IMG/VR virus record: IMGVR_UViG_3300032006_000007
Span: 1-56,472 of that record
Strand: one strand, 5' to 3'
DNA: 56,472 nucleotides
DNA from: a virus
In this document: positions 49,889 through 56,353 of the stretch, in pieces
Numbering within the stretch: position 1 is the first letter of the stretch
Layout: each line of letters opens with the position of its first letter
The notes under the pieces: model-generated
The model's database searches: none
Seen by the model: only the letters and a program-made list of their open reading frames with translations
What the model was told of the DNA's origin: nothing
Translations under genes and position numbers: made by a program

Positions 49889-50090
49889 TCTGTTTACCCC
49901 ATTCTGATGCTTCTTTAGATATAGCAAGACCTGTTACAAAGGCTGCTGAAATTAATGCAATTACTATAGACATTTCAAAAGAAACACCTACATCATATAT
50001 GGATTCGGCTACATTACCACCCACTAATGGAGAGAAAAACGAAACTCCAAAGTTTCCGGATATACGGGCTGCTGATCGTGCTACGTTCAT
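49869..50090 (-). CDS. Small single-pass membrane protein
   Basis: 73 residues. SMSIVIALISAAFVTGLAI-type span at ~38-57 (FEMSIVIALISAAFVTGLAI) and a Gly/Ser-rich amphipathic N-terminus; charged C-terminus (KQNDKKRK). Resembles the layout of small holin-like or fusion-type proteins. Leaderless behind TATATAAT (50112-50119). Confidence 0.6.
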   Translation of the reverse strand: MNVARSAARISGNFGVSFFSPLVGGNVAESIYDVGVSFEMSIVIALISAAFVTGLAISKEASEWGKQNDKKRK

Positions 50091-50111
50091 ATAATTATGA
50101 TATATTTCTAG

Positions 50112-50119
50112 TATATAAT
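50112..50119 (-). promoter_or_regulatory. TATA box
   Basis: ATTATATA on the minus strand, 22-29 nt before ATG 50090. Confidence 0.55.
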
Positions 50120-50322
50120 TATTTCATCGGTCTTAGGAATTTCTTATCCACCAGTTCTATAAGAATTAACGGATCTGAATTCACGAGGTCAAAAAACAAC
50201 ATATCTGCATTAGATTGTCCTTTATAATGACCACATCTATAACAAATCCAAATATCATGTATATCATCAGTATAACCATACATACGTTTATCACATGATG
50301 AACATTTTATTTCTTCTGTCAT
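50119..50322 (-). CDS. Zinc-ribbon mini-protein (67 aa)
   Basis: 67 residues: CSSCDKR (residue ~7) and CYRCGH (~27) form a ribbon; C-terminal half hydrophobic helix. Leaderless, first gene on the minus side of a symmetric promoter. Confidence 0.65.
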   Translation of the reverse strand: MTEEIKCSSCDKRMYGYTDDIHDIWICYRCGHYKGQSNADMLFFDLVNSDPLILIELVDKKFLRPMK

Positions 50323-50368
50323 ATCGAAAAAGGGAATCGTTTATTAATAAGTTTTCCCTTGAATTCTT
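50323..50368. promoter_or_regulatory. Symmetric divergent promoter with one shared palindromic TATA box
   Basis: TTATTAATAA (50341-50350) is a perfect palindrome whose centre is exactly 23.5 nt from ATG 50322 (-) and from ATG 50369 (+). One element may serve both directions. Confidence 0.6.
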
Positions 50369-50803
50369 ATGGCTACAACATTCCATGTATATGATTCTTT
50401 TAGTACATATAGAGCTGTATATAAAAACAAATCTGATTCTATTTTATTTGAAACAGATGTAAAAGATTTCTATATTAAAGGAGAGAAACTCTGGATAGTT
50501 ACAAATACAAATTTAGAAAAAGAAAGACCAGACCTTAGTAGATCAATAGTTCATTTTAGAAACAATGATATTAGTAAATGGGAAGAAGGTGATGAAAAAT
50601 TAGTAAAGTATGATGAATCTAGATATAATCCTAAAACAGATCAAATAGAATTCTGTACAAGGCGTTTTAGAAAACCAATGATGGTAATGAGAGTTGGTAG
50701 ATTCCATGGTGATAGACCAAAAAAACCTGTAAAATTAGATTGGTCATATAGAATGTATGATTTAAGTTTAGATAGGATAAATCTGGTGTTATGCAATGGT
50801 TAA
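50369..50803 (+). CDS. Hypothetical beta-rich protein
   Basis: 144 residues, alternating strands (FHVYDSFSTYRAVY…ILFETDVKDFYIKGEKLWIVTN), basic middle, one region RFRKPMMVMRVGRFHGD. Sits as a + strand island among minus-strand structural genes, with a symmetric promoter. Overlaps the following 57-aa gene by 8 nt. No family recognised. Confidence 0.65.
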   Translation: MATTFHVYDSFSTYRAVYKNKSDSILFETDVKDFYIKGEKLWIVTNTNLEKERPDLSRSIVHFRNNDISKWEEGDEKLVKYDESRYNPKTDQIEFCTRRFRKPMMVMRVGRFHGDRPKKPVKLDWSYRMYDLSLDRINLVLCNG

Positions 50804-50969
50804 TCTTGATTTTTTATCTTTAAAGTCTTTGGGTTTAACAAATTATAAGTTAGATGAAATAGCCGATAGATTAGAAACAATTCAAAAATTATTAGAGTTG
50901 TTATTAACTCCACCAGATCTTAAAGAATATGATAAATGGAAATTAGAAAAAAGAAAAGGTTTAGATTAA
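50796..50969 (+). CDS. Small helical protein (57 aa)
   Basis: 57 residues, leucine-rich coiled-coil helix (EIADRLETIQKLLELLL) then a charged tail. ATG overlaps the upstream stop by 8 nt (ATGGTTAA). Convergent with the zinc-ribbon gene at 50966, overlapping by 4 nt at the stops. Confidence 0.55.
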   Translation: MVNLDFLSLKSLGLTNYKLDEIADRLETIQKLLELLLTPPDLKEYDKWKLEKRKGLD

Positions 50970-51109
50970 AACTTTGCTTTACATCCTTTACAAGTTGAGT
51001 AACCTTTTGAATGACCATCATTCTTACCCCAAGTCCATGTATAACCTGCCTTCTTTTTACATTTAGGACAAGCCTGTATAGGATAATTACCTGAACCCCA
51101 ATCACTCAT
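50966..51109 (-). CDS. Zinc-ribbon mini-protein (47 aa)
   Basis: 47 basic residues with CPKC and CKGC knuckles and aromatic loop (YTWTWGKN). ATGA overlap with the upstream Cys-rich gene. Confidence 0.6.
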   Translation of the reverse strand: MSDWGSGNYPIQACPKCKKKAGYTWTWGKNDGHSKGYSTCKGCKAKF

Positions 51110-51549
51110 CTCTTATTACCTAACTCCTTACTCATTATATGCATCCAATCTTTACCATGTTTCTTTTTCATCCTTAACCAAAATGGATCTGCACCAAACA
51201 TACCACCTTTCTTATTATAATCTTTCATTACTTTGGCTATTCTTCCATGACAAGTTTTACAGAACCTAGCATTAATTTGTTCAATGTTAAATTTATATTT
51301 ACCACAAAAATAACATAGACCATAATACTTGTCTGTTATTTTAGCTAAAAGTGGTTCTCTACCTCTTTTACCTGCACAGTCTCCACAAATATCACATATG
51401 GTTGCAATAGACACATCTCTCTTAAAACAATTTATACAAATAGCTTCTTTGTAGTTATCTACATGGGTATATTCATCTGCTTGATGTTTATCCCATAGCT
51501 TTTTTGTTAGATCGTTTGATTGTGAATTATTATCTAATTTTGTTGCCAT
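51106..51549 (-). CDS. Cys-rich multi-zinc protein
   Basis: 147 residues with CINC, CDICGDC, CYFC and CKTCH: at least two zinc sites, then a basic helical C-terminus. It follows the portal genes and could be an assembly or DNA-binding factor; unknown family. Stop and start of neighbours overlap by 1-4 nt. Confidence 0.65.
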   Translation of the reverse strand: MATKLDNNSQSNDLTKKLWDKHQADEYTHVDNYKEAICINCFKRDVSIATICDICGDCAGKRGREPLLAKITDKYYGLCYFCGKYKFNIEQINARFCKTCHGRIAKVMKDYNKKGGMFGADPFWLRMKKKHGKDWMHIMSKELGNKR

Positions 51550-51770
51550 TATTGACCTGCCAATTTGATTTGTTTAATTGCGTTCTGTAGAATAACAAAG
51601 CCGTTGCTACAACTATAATGATCAACACATTTCTGTGGTACGAGTTCTTCTAGTTCTTTCAAAGAATCTATAACAAGTTTATAGTTATCAGCTTTGTTAA
51701 TAGGCTTAACAACTGCCTTCTCTATTTTCTCTTCTGCTTCTTTATTCTTCTTTTTCTTCCGGAATACCAT
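51549..51770 (-). CDS. Hypothetical helical protein after portal
   Basis: 73 residues: Lys-rich start MVFRKKKKNK, then helices (NYKLVIDSLKELEELVPQK). Starts within the portal gene 3' end (29-nt overlap). No family recognised. Confidence 0.55.
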   Translation of the reverse strand: MVFRKKKKNKEAEEKIEKAVVKPINKADNYKLVIDSLKELEELVPQKCVDHYSCSNGFVILQNAIKQIKLAGQ

Positions 51771-53730
51771 CTTCCCACCTCCTTTGTTCTCCTAGTTCAT
51801 TCTTTACACATTCTCTTGCTTGACGTACTGTCATACGTGCTACTTTTCTAAGTTGTTCAACTGTTTTGGTTTTTGTCCAACCATAATCCAGTGAATTCTG
51901 TAAAGTATTTTTTACTAGTTCAAAATTATCTGGTGTAATACCATCTTTGAATTTTGATGTTAAATCTAAATCACCTTTTCTTCTTACAGATGCTGCTGGT
52001 TTCTTTTCTGGTGATCCTTGTAACATACCACCTTCTCTTGATGGTCTTTGATGTTTTGGTTCACCTTCAAATCTTTGTTGTTCTTCTTTAGGTGCAGCAG
52101 TACCTCTACCACGTCCACCCGGTTTCTTTGTTGGTTCACCTTCGGCTGCCATCATATCTGTAATTGATATAACTGGATCTTTACTCACTTTGAATTCACC
52201 TGTGTGTGTTCTTGTAATTTCAAATCCTAAATTCTGTAATGCAGTCATGTTTTCAATCTCTACACCTTGAATTTGTAGATCTCTTAGTTTATCTGTCTCT
52301 TCACCTGTCTTTAATTTCAAATCCCAATCATCAACACCTTGTAATAATGCTAATTTCTTTAAGAATGATTGTTGTAATACATCTTGTGCCCATTTAACTG
52401 CTCTGTTGGTGATAGTTACTTGCAGACCTTCTTGTGACCAACCAGTAGGAAGTTCACCAAAGTATAAAGGTAACACACCATATACTGCACCGATGATCAT
52501 TCTTAATTCTTTTCTAATTGCTGTAAATTCTAATTCTTTTAATGAGCCTGTAAAGTCTAACCACTGTGCCATGTTCTTTCCACCTTTATCACTTTCTACA
52601 AGTAATGGGTGAATCATGTAAGGATCTTCTGTTGCTTTCTGTTCTAATGCATCCCATGATTTTCTAAATGTTTCATAGTTACGAGAAGCAATAACTAACA
52701 TACCTCTTGGTGGTCTCATCTTATCAAAGTATTTTCTAATATACTCATCCATATGTGATAGAGCCATAACTTTAGACCAAATGGAATAAATTGGTGAAAA
52801 TCCATAAATCAAGCCCGGTTTGTATTTACCTGCTTTCCAAATAATTTCTCCTTGACCATAGATAACTCTCTTTGGTTGTGGTATACCTACAGAATAAACA
52901 GAGTTAACTTCTGCAACTGCTTTCAATGCTCTACTATCACAACGGTCACATCTATCAGTCGTTAGACGTTTATCTCTGTGCTCAAAACGTGGGCACACGA
53001 AAACGGGGTTGTGTTTATCATCATAGCCAATTCTACCATCACTATCAGCAATCATAGCAACTTGTGGTGGATCAATGCGAAGCAGTTCTTTTATCTCAGT
53101 CTTTTTCGGATCAATTTCGCCTGTACTATCATTAATAAAATAATTTTTCAAAACAAGCAGGTATGCGTTGTCGGCTATTTCCAAATCTCGTTCAAGCTGT
53201 CTAGCGATGTCCTCGAGGGTTTGTTCGTTTCCATTAACCGGTGTATTCAATAAATTCTCTAAAATCTTTCTATGCTCTGGATCTGGTCTAATTAAATCAG
53301 TAGAACCACAATTATCACATTGTAATTGTTGAGCCGTAGGCAAAGCCTTATTGGTTCTGTCTGAGCCAATTGCCGGATGCAAACTCTCGTTGGTTTCGTG
53401 AGGTTGGTCATCTGCAACATTATCTGCTAAAGGCTTGTATTGGAACTCTTTAGCACAAACTGTGCATTTATATTTGAATTTCTCTGTAATCTCAAATCCA
53501 TTCTTGAAAATCTCACGATTCAAGGTTTCGATTGGAATTCTGAGAGAATCTATGTTATCTGCTAATTCATAAATCATAATTAATGGGAATGGAAATATCG
53601 GGAGTTTAGCACCAGTATCGGTACTCATATAAGGTTGAGCAATAGAAGGTCTTACTGTGGTTTCACTATAAGATTTATTTATTCCTCTAAGGCTTTTAAA
53701 GGCATTCGTTAAATTCTCTTTAAATCCCAT
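51742..53730 (-). CDS. Portal protein with inserted zinc modules
   Basis: 662 residues. Portal features: PFPLIMIYELADNIDSLRIPIETLNREIFKNGFEI near the N-terminus, LIYGFSPIYSIWSKVMALSHMDEYIRKYFDKMRPPRG, and GVLPLYFGELPTGWSQEGLQVTITNRAVK in the stem region. Inserted are CTVC…CDNC (residues ~80-143) and CPRFEH…CDRC (near 250-270), likely zinc. A long disordered, basic C-terminus ends in a helical bundle. It is the head vertex channel for DNA. Leaderless behind TATATAAAC. Confidence 0.8.
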   Translation of the reverse strand: MGFKENLTNAFKSLRGINKSYSETTVRPSIAQPYMSTDTGAKLPIFPFPLIMIYELADNIDSLRIPIETLNREIFKNGFEITEKFKYKCTVCAKEFQYKPLADNVADDQPHETNESLHPAIGSDRTNKALPTAQQLQCDNCGSTDLIRPDPEHRKILENLLNTPVNGNEQTLEDIARQLERDLEIADNAYLLVLKNYFINDSTGEIDPKKTEIKELLRIDPPQVAMIADSDGRIGYDDKHNPVFVCPRFEHRDKRLTTDRCDRCDSRALKAVAEVNSVYSVGIPQPKRVIYGQGEIIWKAGKYKPGLIYGFSPIYSIWSKVMALSHMDEYIRKYFDKMRPPRGMLVIASRNYETFRKSWDALEQKATEDPYMIHPLLVESDKGGKNMAQWLDFTGSLKELEFTAIRKELRMIIGAVYGVLPLYFGELPTGWSQEGLQVTITNRAVKWAQDVLQQSFLKKLALLQGVDDWDLKLKTGEETDKLRDLQIQGVEIENMTALQNLGFEITRTHTGEFKVSKDPVISITDMMAAEGEPTKKPGGRGRGTAAPKEEQQRFEGEPKHQRPSREGGMLQGSPEKKPAASVRRKGDLDLTSKFKDGITPDNFELVKNTLQNSLDYGWTKTKTVEQLRKVARMTVRQARECVKNELGEQRRWEDGIPEEKEE

Positions 53731-53751
53731 GCATAATTCTTAATGTTAGTG

Positions 53752-53760
53752 TATATAAAC
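53752..53760 (-). promoter_or_regulatory. TATA box of portal operon
   Basis: GTTTATATACACT on the minus strand, 22-30 nt before ATG 53730. Confidence 0.6.
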
Positions 53761-53765
53761 TTTGT

Positions 53766-53783
53766 TAAAAAAATGTTAAAAAA
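53766..53783 (-). terminator. Double T-tract
   Basis: On the minus strand TTTTTT-AACA-TTTTTTT follows the stop of the 53793-53945 gene by about 10 nt. Confidence 0.4.
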
Positions 53784-53792
53784 GTGTAACGT

Positions 53793-53945
53793 TTACGCAC
53801 AATTACATTCTTTATCATAGCATTCTACACATCTGGCTTCAGAGGTGCATACGCAACAACTTTTCTCTTCTGGTACTCGATTATCGATAGAAGATACACT
53901 TGTAGTTGTTCCTTCTAACACTGTTTCATTATTTTCCTCAGACAT
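53793..53945 (-). CDS. Cys-rich mini-protein (50 aa)
   Basis: 50 residues: disordered Ser/Thr/Glu N-terminus, then CCVC…CVEC…C-x-C, seven Cys in 20 residues, enough for two metal sites. ATG 53945 has TATATAAAG at -23 to -31. Unknown family. Confidence 0.6.
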   Translation of the reverse strand: MSEENNETVLEGTTTSVSSIDNRVPEEKSCCVCTSEARCVECYDKECNCA

Positions 53946-53967
53946 TAAACTTTAAAAACAATCTGTC

Positions 53968-53976
53968 TATATAAAG
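53968..53976 (-). promoter_or_regulatory. TATA box
   Basis: CTTTATATA on the minus strand, 23-31 nt before ATG 53945. Confidence 0.6.
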
Positions 53977-53979
53977 ATT

Positions 53980-54041
53980 AGTAGTGGTGTGAGCTTTAGC
54001 ATTCTGCAAACGCAGAGGACTGGTGTTGCGAGCCAGCTACT
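53980..54041. other. Potential three-way-junction structure
   Basis: AGTAG (53980-53984) pairs with CTACT (54037-54041); inside are hairpins TCTGC-AAAC-GCAGA (54003-54016) and CTGG-9 nt-CCAG (54020-54036). GC-richer than its surroundings and non-coding, between divergent genes. May be a structured RNA, a protein site or part of an origin. Confidence 0.4.
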
Positions 54042-54049
54042 TTAAAGTA

Positions 54050-54057
54050 TTTATAAG
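54050..54057 (+). promoter_or_regulatory. TATA box of right-hand + cluster
   Basis: TTTATAAG, 20-27 nt before ATG 54077, within GTATTTATAAGTG. Confidence 0.5.
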
Positions 54058-54076
54058 TGTATATATTTAAAAAAAC

Positions 54077-54292
54077 ATGGAAGAGATAATAGGTGCAGGT
54101 GCTAATTTCTTTTTAAAGTGTTTTAAGCATCAAACACCTGATGAAGTTCCATATATGAACCCTGAAGAGTTAGATACATTTTTAGGTGCATTTGCAGGTC
54201 TACTCGAAGCATTAGCCGGAATAGTAAAAGATGAAAACCCTGAACAGTATCGTATGATGGTTCTTGCTTTAGAGAAGGTGGCGTTAAAATAG
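54077..54292 (+). CDS. Hypothetical helical protein (71 aa)
   Basis: 71 residues, two or three helices (EELDTFLGAFAGLLEALAGIV), one Cys, acidic. First gene of the right-hand + strand cluster. Its end TTAAAATAG could allow a -1 slip into the next frame. Confidence 0.65.
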   Translation: MEEIIGAGANFFLKCFKHQTPDEVPYMNPEELDTFLGAFAGLLEALAGIVKDENPEQYRMMVLALEKVALK

Positions 54293-54450
54293 TAGACTTT
54301 GATACAAAAGACTATGAAGAACTATTAAATTGGTTTAGTCTAGCATTCGGTAAAGATAGTCCAACAAACATAAGCCGTCAGGCTAAAAGAACTTTTTGGA
54401 AGTTGACGTTCCTATGCGAAGACAGACTTCGCGAGGAGAAGGAAGAATGA
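54289..54450 (+). CDS. Helical protein with apparent ATA start or -1 frameshift
   Basis: Open frame of 53 codons, protein-like: VDFDTKDYEELLNWFSLAFGK…RTFWKLTFLCEDRL. No ATG, GTG or TTG opens it. An ATA at 54289 has AAGGTGG 7 nt upstream. Alternatively ribosomes slip -1 at TTAAAAT before the upstream TAG. Ends in ATGA overlap with the next gene, which supports its translation. Confidence 0.5.
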   Translation: MVDFDTKDYEELLNWFSLAFGKDSPTNISRQAKRTFWKLTFLCEDRLREEKEE

Positions 54451-54572
54451 TTACTTATCGCTGTCCTCATTGTAAGTGGAAGTTCGAGGGAACAATTGAT
54501 AAGATTTATGTGATATTAAAACATCACAGTAAACATGAGCAAACATTTATAAAGCCCAAGCCTGTTGATTAA
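54447..54572 (+). CDS. C2H2-like zinc mini-protein (41 aa)
   Basis: 41 residues with CPHC then H-H-x3-H (KHHSKH), a C2H2-type site, and a Lys/Pro tail. ATGA overlap with the previous frame; ends 2 nt before the peptidase-like gene. Confidence 0.6.
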   Translation: MITYRCPHCKWKFEGTIDKIYVILKHHSKHEQTFIKPKPVD

Positions 54573-54574
54573 CC

Positions 54575-55114
54575 ATGGAAATTTCTTTTGAAACAAAAAA
54601 CTTAGACCAAAAGCTTTATCAAAAAATGATATTACATTATATTTATGAACACTACCATTATAAAGACTATGAAAGACTTCGGGCGCAAGATACATGGAAA
54701 ATCATTATAAAGGATGTTAAGATGTTTGATCAATCATTTTATCATGGAGCCAACCAAGATAATTTAGATTATTCTATTCCTCATGGGGTTACTGGACTTG
54801 GTGATATAACTTGTTACTTGATAGATTCCGAAAACCCTCTAGTTCGTTTACAGAACATGAGTGTTATATGTCATGAGCTTGCTCATATGATATTAATGAT
54901 ATATTACCCTGATGCTATTACTAAGCAGAGATATGATGACTTTTATGGTAAAGCAGGTACGGATCGTAAATTTTTCAGCTCTGAGGTACATGATAGGGTT
55001 GCCGAAGGCAGAATCAAACAATTTGCTTACCCCCTCAAACGCTTTCAGCGTGTAAAGTATGTAGGTGTTGATATAGCAGACTTGACTAATGGGAGAAATG
55101 TTATAAATGTCTAG
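54575..55114 (+). CDS. Zinc metallopeptidase-like protein (HELAH)
   Basis: 179 residues. VICHELAHMILMIYYPD contains the HExxH site (near residues 99-103), and FFSSEVHDRVAEGR about 30 residues on offers a third ligand (Glu or His). No signal peptide, so intracellular; resembles gluzincin domains of the IrrE/SprT kind only in outline. Third HExxH protein in this window. Confidence 0.65.
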   Translation: MEISFETKNLDQKLYQKMILHYIYEHYHYKDYERLRAQDTWKIIIKDVKMFDQSFYHGANQDNLDYSIPHGVTGLGDITCYLIDSENPLVRLQNMSVICHELAHMILMIYYPDAITKQRYDDFYGKAGTDRKFFSSEVHDRVAEGRIKQFAYPLKRFQRVKYVGVDIADLTNGRNVINV

Positions 55115-55319
55115 AGAAAGAAAAAAGCCAAAGTCTACAAGGTTAGGTAATAAAATAATAGGTGCTTGTATATGTGTTGCTTGTACTGAACCATTTAATA
55201 ATCATAGTAAAAGAGATTTGATAAGATGTATATTCAGAATCCAAGGAACTCTTGTCAGCGACGGAATTGAAAACGAAGCACCCGAACAAGTGAAAGGATT
55301 CAATACAGGTGTAGGATAA
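55107..55319 (+). CDS. Small basic Cys-containing protein
   Basis: 70 residues: basic N-terminus, CICVAC in the middle and a further Cys, then an acidic end. Overlaps the upstream gene by 8 nt (ATGTCTAG) and the next by 1 nt (TAATG). Confidence 0.6.
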   Translation: MSRERKKPKSTRLGNKIIGACICVACTEPFNNHSKRDLIRCIFRIQGTLVSDGIENEAPEQVKGFNTGVG

Positions 55320-55414
55320 TGAAACTTTTCCAAAAGCACCCCGAATTATATATGATTGTCATACCAGCTATCGCTGTTCCGATTATGTTAGGAGTTACTC
55401 TTCTGGTGATGTGA
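55319..55414 (+). CDS. 31-residue membrane peptide
   Basis: MKLFQKHPELY then a single hydrophobic helix (MIVIPAIAVPIMLGVTLLVM). ATG shares one base with the previous TAA and its last base starts the next ATG (TGATG). Confidence 0.5.
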   Translation: MKLFQKHPELYMIVIPAIAVPIMLGVTLLVM

Positions 55415-55530
55415 TGATGTATACAAGTAGAGATTTCGAAATGAATCAGTTTTTTGGAAAACTCTGTAAAAAATGTAAGGTACGCTTCAAAGCAGTTAAA
55501 TGTCCGTTGTGTGGCACCCGTGACTATTAA
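55414..55530 (+). CDS. Zinc-ribbon mini-protein (38 aa)
   Basis: 38 residues with CKKC and CPLC knuckles and basic linker. Coupled to the upstream peptide by TGATG. Confidence 0.55.
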   Translation: MMYTSRDFEMNQFFGKLCKKCKVRFKAVKCPLCGTRDY

Positions 55531-55714
55531 GCCCCGGATTTGTATCTACGATTTGTAATTTTGAAAAGTTTCAAATTTTGAATTTTCGCCATATCGACCA
55601 GCTACCAAATATCAAGATTCTATACAGTATGGAAATAGTTTGAATTCGTGCCTAACTTTATTTTATTTCGTGCCTGTAATTATTGCTTATATTACACAAA
55701 AACAATACTAACTC
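55531..55714 (+). promoter_or_regulatory. Intergenic region with direct repeats and TATA box
   Basis: TTCGTGCCT occurs at 55645-55653 and 55667-55675, 22 bp apart (two helical turns). CTTATATT follows at 55686-55693, 22-29 nt before ATG 55715. A TTTTGAA-rich inverted segment lies at 55556-55580. No ORF seen. Confidence 0.55.
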
Positions 55715-56353
55715 ATGGCAAAATCTAAAATCGGTCTACTTGGTCGCATAGTGGTAAAAGCCGTACGTATTAGCACTAGTATTAATGAACGTGCTATGAA
55801 CCACTACATACAAGCCATTAAGACCACAACAAAAGCCACAAACAAAACAAAGAGAATGCAAAAATTCCCAAAGAAAAGAGAATACACATCTATGCCTGTA
55901 TTAGCAAATACATTCTATGTATTGCACTCAGTAGGCATGGATAAACACTCTAGCGTACTCTTGACAGGTATAGAACAAAGCGTATTCTATACTAAAGCAG
56001 GTAATGTAAGAAAACAATTCTCACAATACCTAACTCAAGAGAAGGAAAATCAAACCAAATATGGTCACAACCTCTTTGTATTTGCTGACAAAATCGAGAA
56101 ATTAATACCAGTTCTCGAGAAGAAAACAGGCTTCACATTTGGTGGACATTTCAAGATGTCTAAAAATTCCAAAGGTGAAACAACCTTTTCTTTTTTTTCA
56201 TTATCTATTCATAACCAAACAAGTTTGGTAGATACAAGACAGAATGTAGAACGACAAAACTGCAATCAATCGAGAGGTAGGGATAACAACCACGACTCAA
56301 AATCAACTGAGGCAAAAGCCCGACATACGATGTCAGAAGGTGGTATAGTATGA
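55715..56353 (+). CDS. Hypothetical protein
   Basis: 212 residues: basic N-terminal third (KTTTKATNKTKRMQKFPKKRE), central globular part (YVLHSVGMDKHSSVLLTGIEQSVFYT…VFADKIEKLIPVLEKKTGFTFG) and a disordered Asn/Gln/Arg-rich tail. No family recognised. Possibly under operator control through the TTCGTGCCT repeats. ATGA overlap with the next gene. Confidence 0.65.
   Translation: MAKSKIGLLGRIVVKAVRISTSINERAMNHYIQAIKTTTKATNKTKRMQKFPKKREYTSMPVLANTFYVLHSVGMDKHSSVLLTGIEQSVFYTKAGNVRKQFSQYLTQEKENQTKYGHNLFVFADKIEKLIPVLEKKTGFTFGGHFKMSKNSKGETTFSFFSLSIHNQTSLVDTRQNVERQNCNQSRGRDNNHDSKSTEAKARHTMSEGGIV

Noticed and set aside
50920-51105. Minus-strand 61-codon ORF
   Set aside because: The overlapping frame at 50966-51109 gives a zinc ribbon with ATGA coupling; the rejected frame lacks both.
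53978-54041. tRNA gene
   Set aside because: Five-base closing stem and hairpins recall a cloverleaf, but the central hairpin has a 4-nt loop and there is no T-loop or D-loop consensus.
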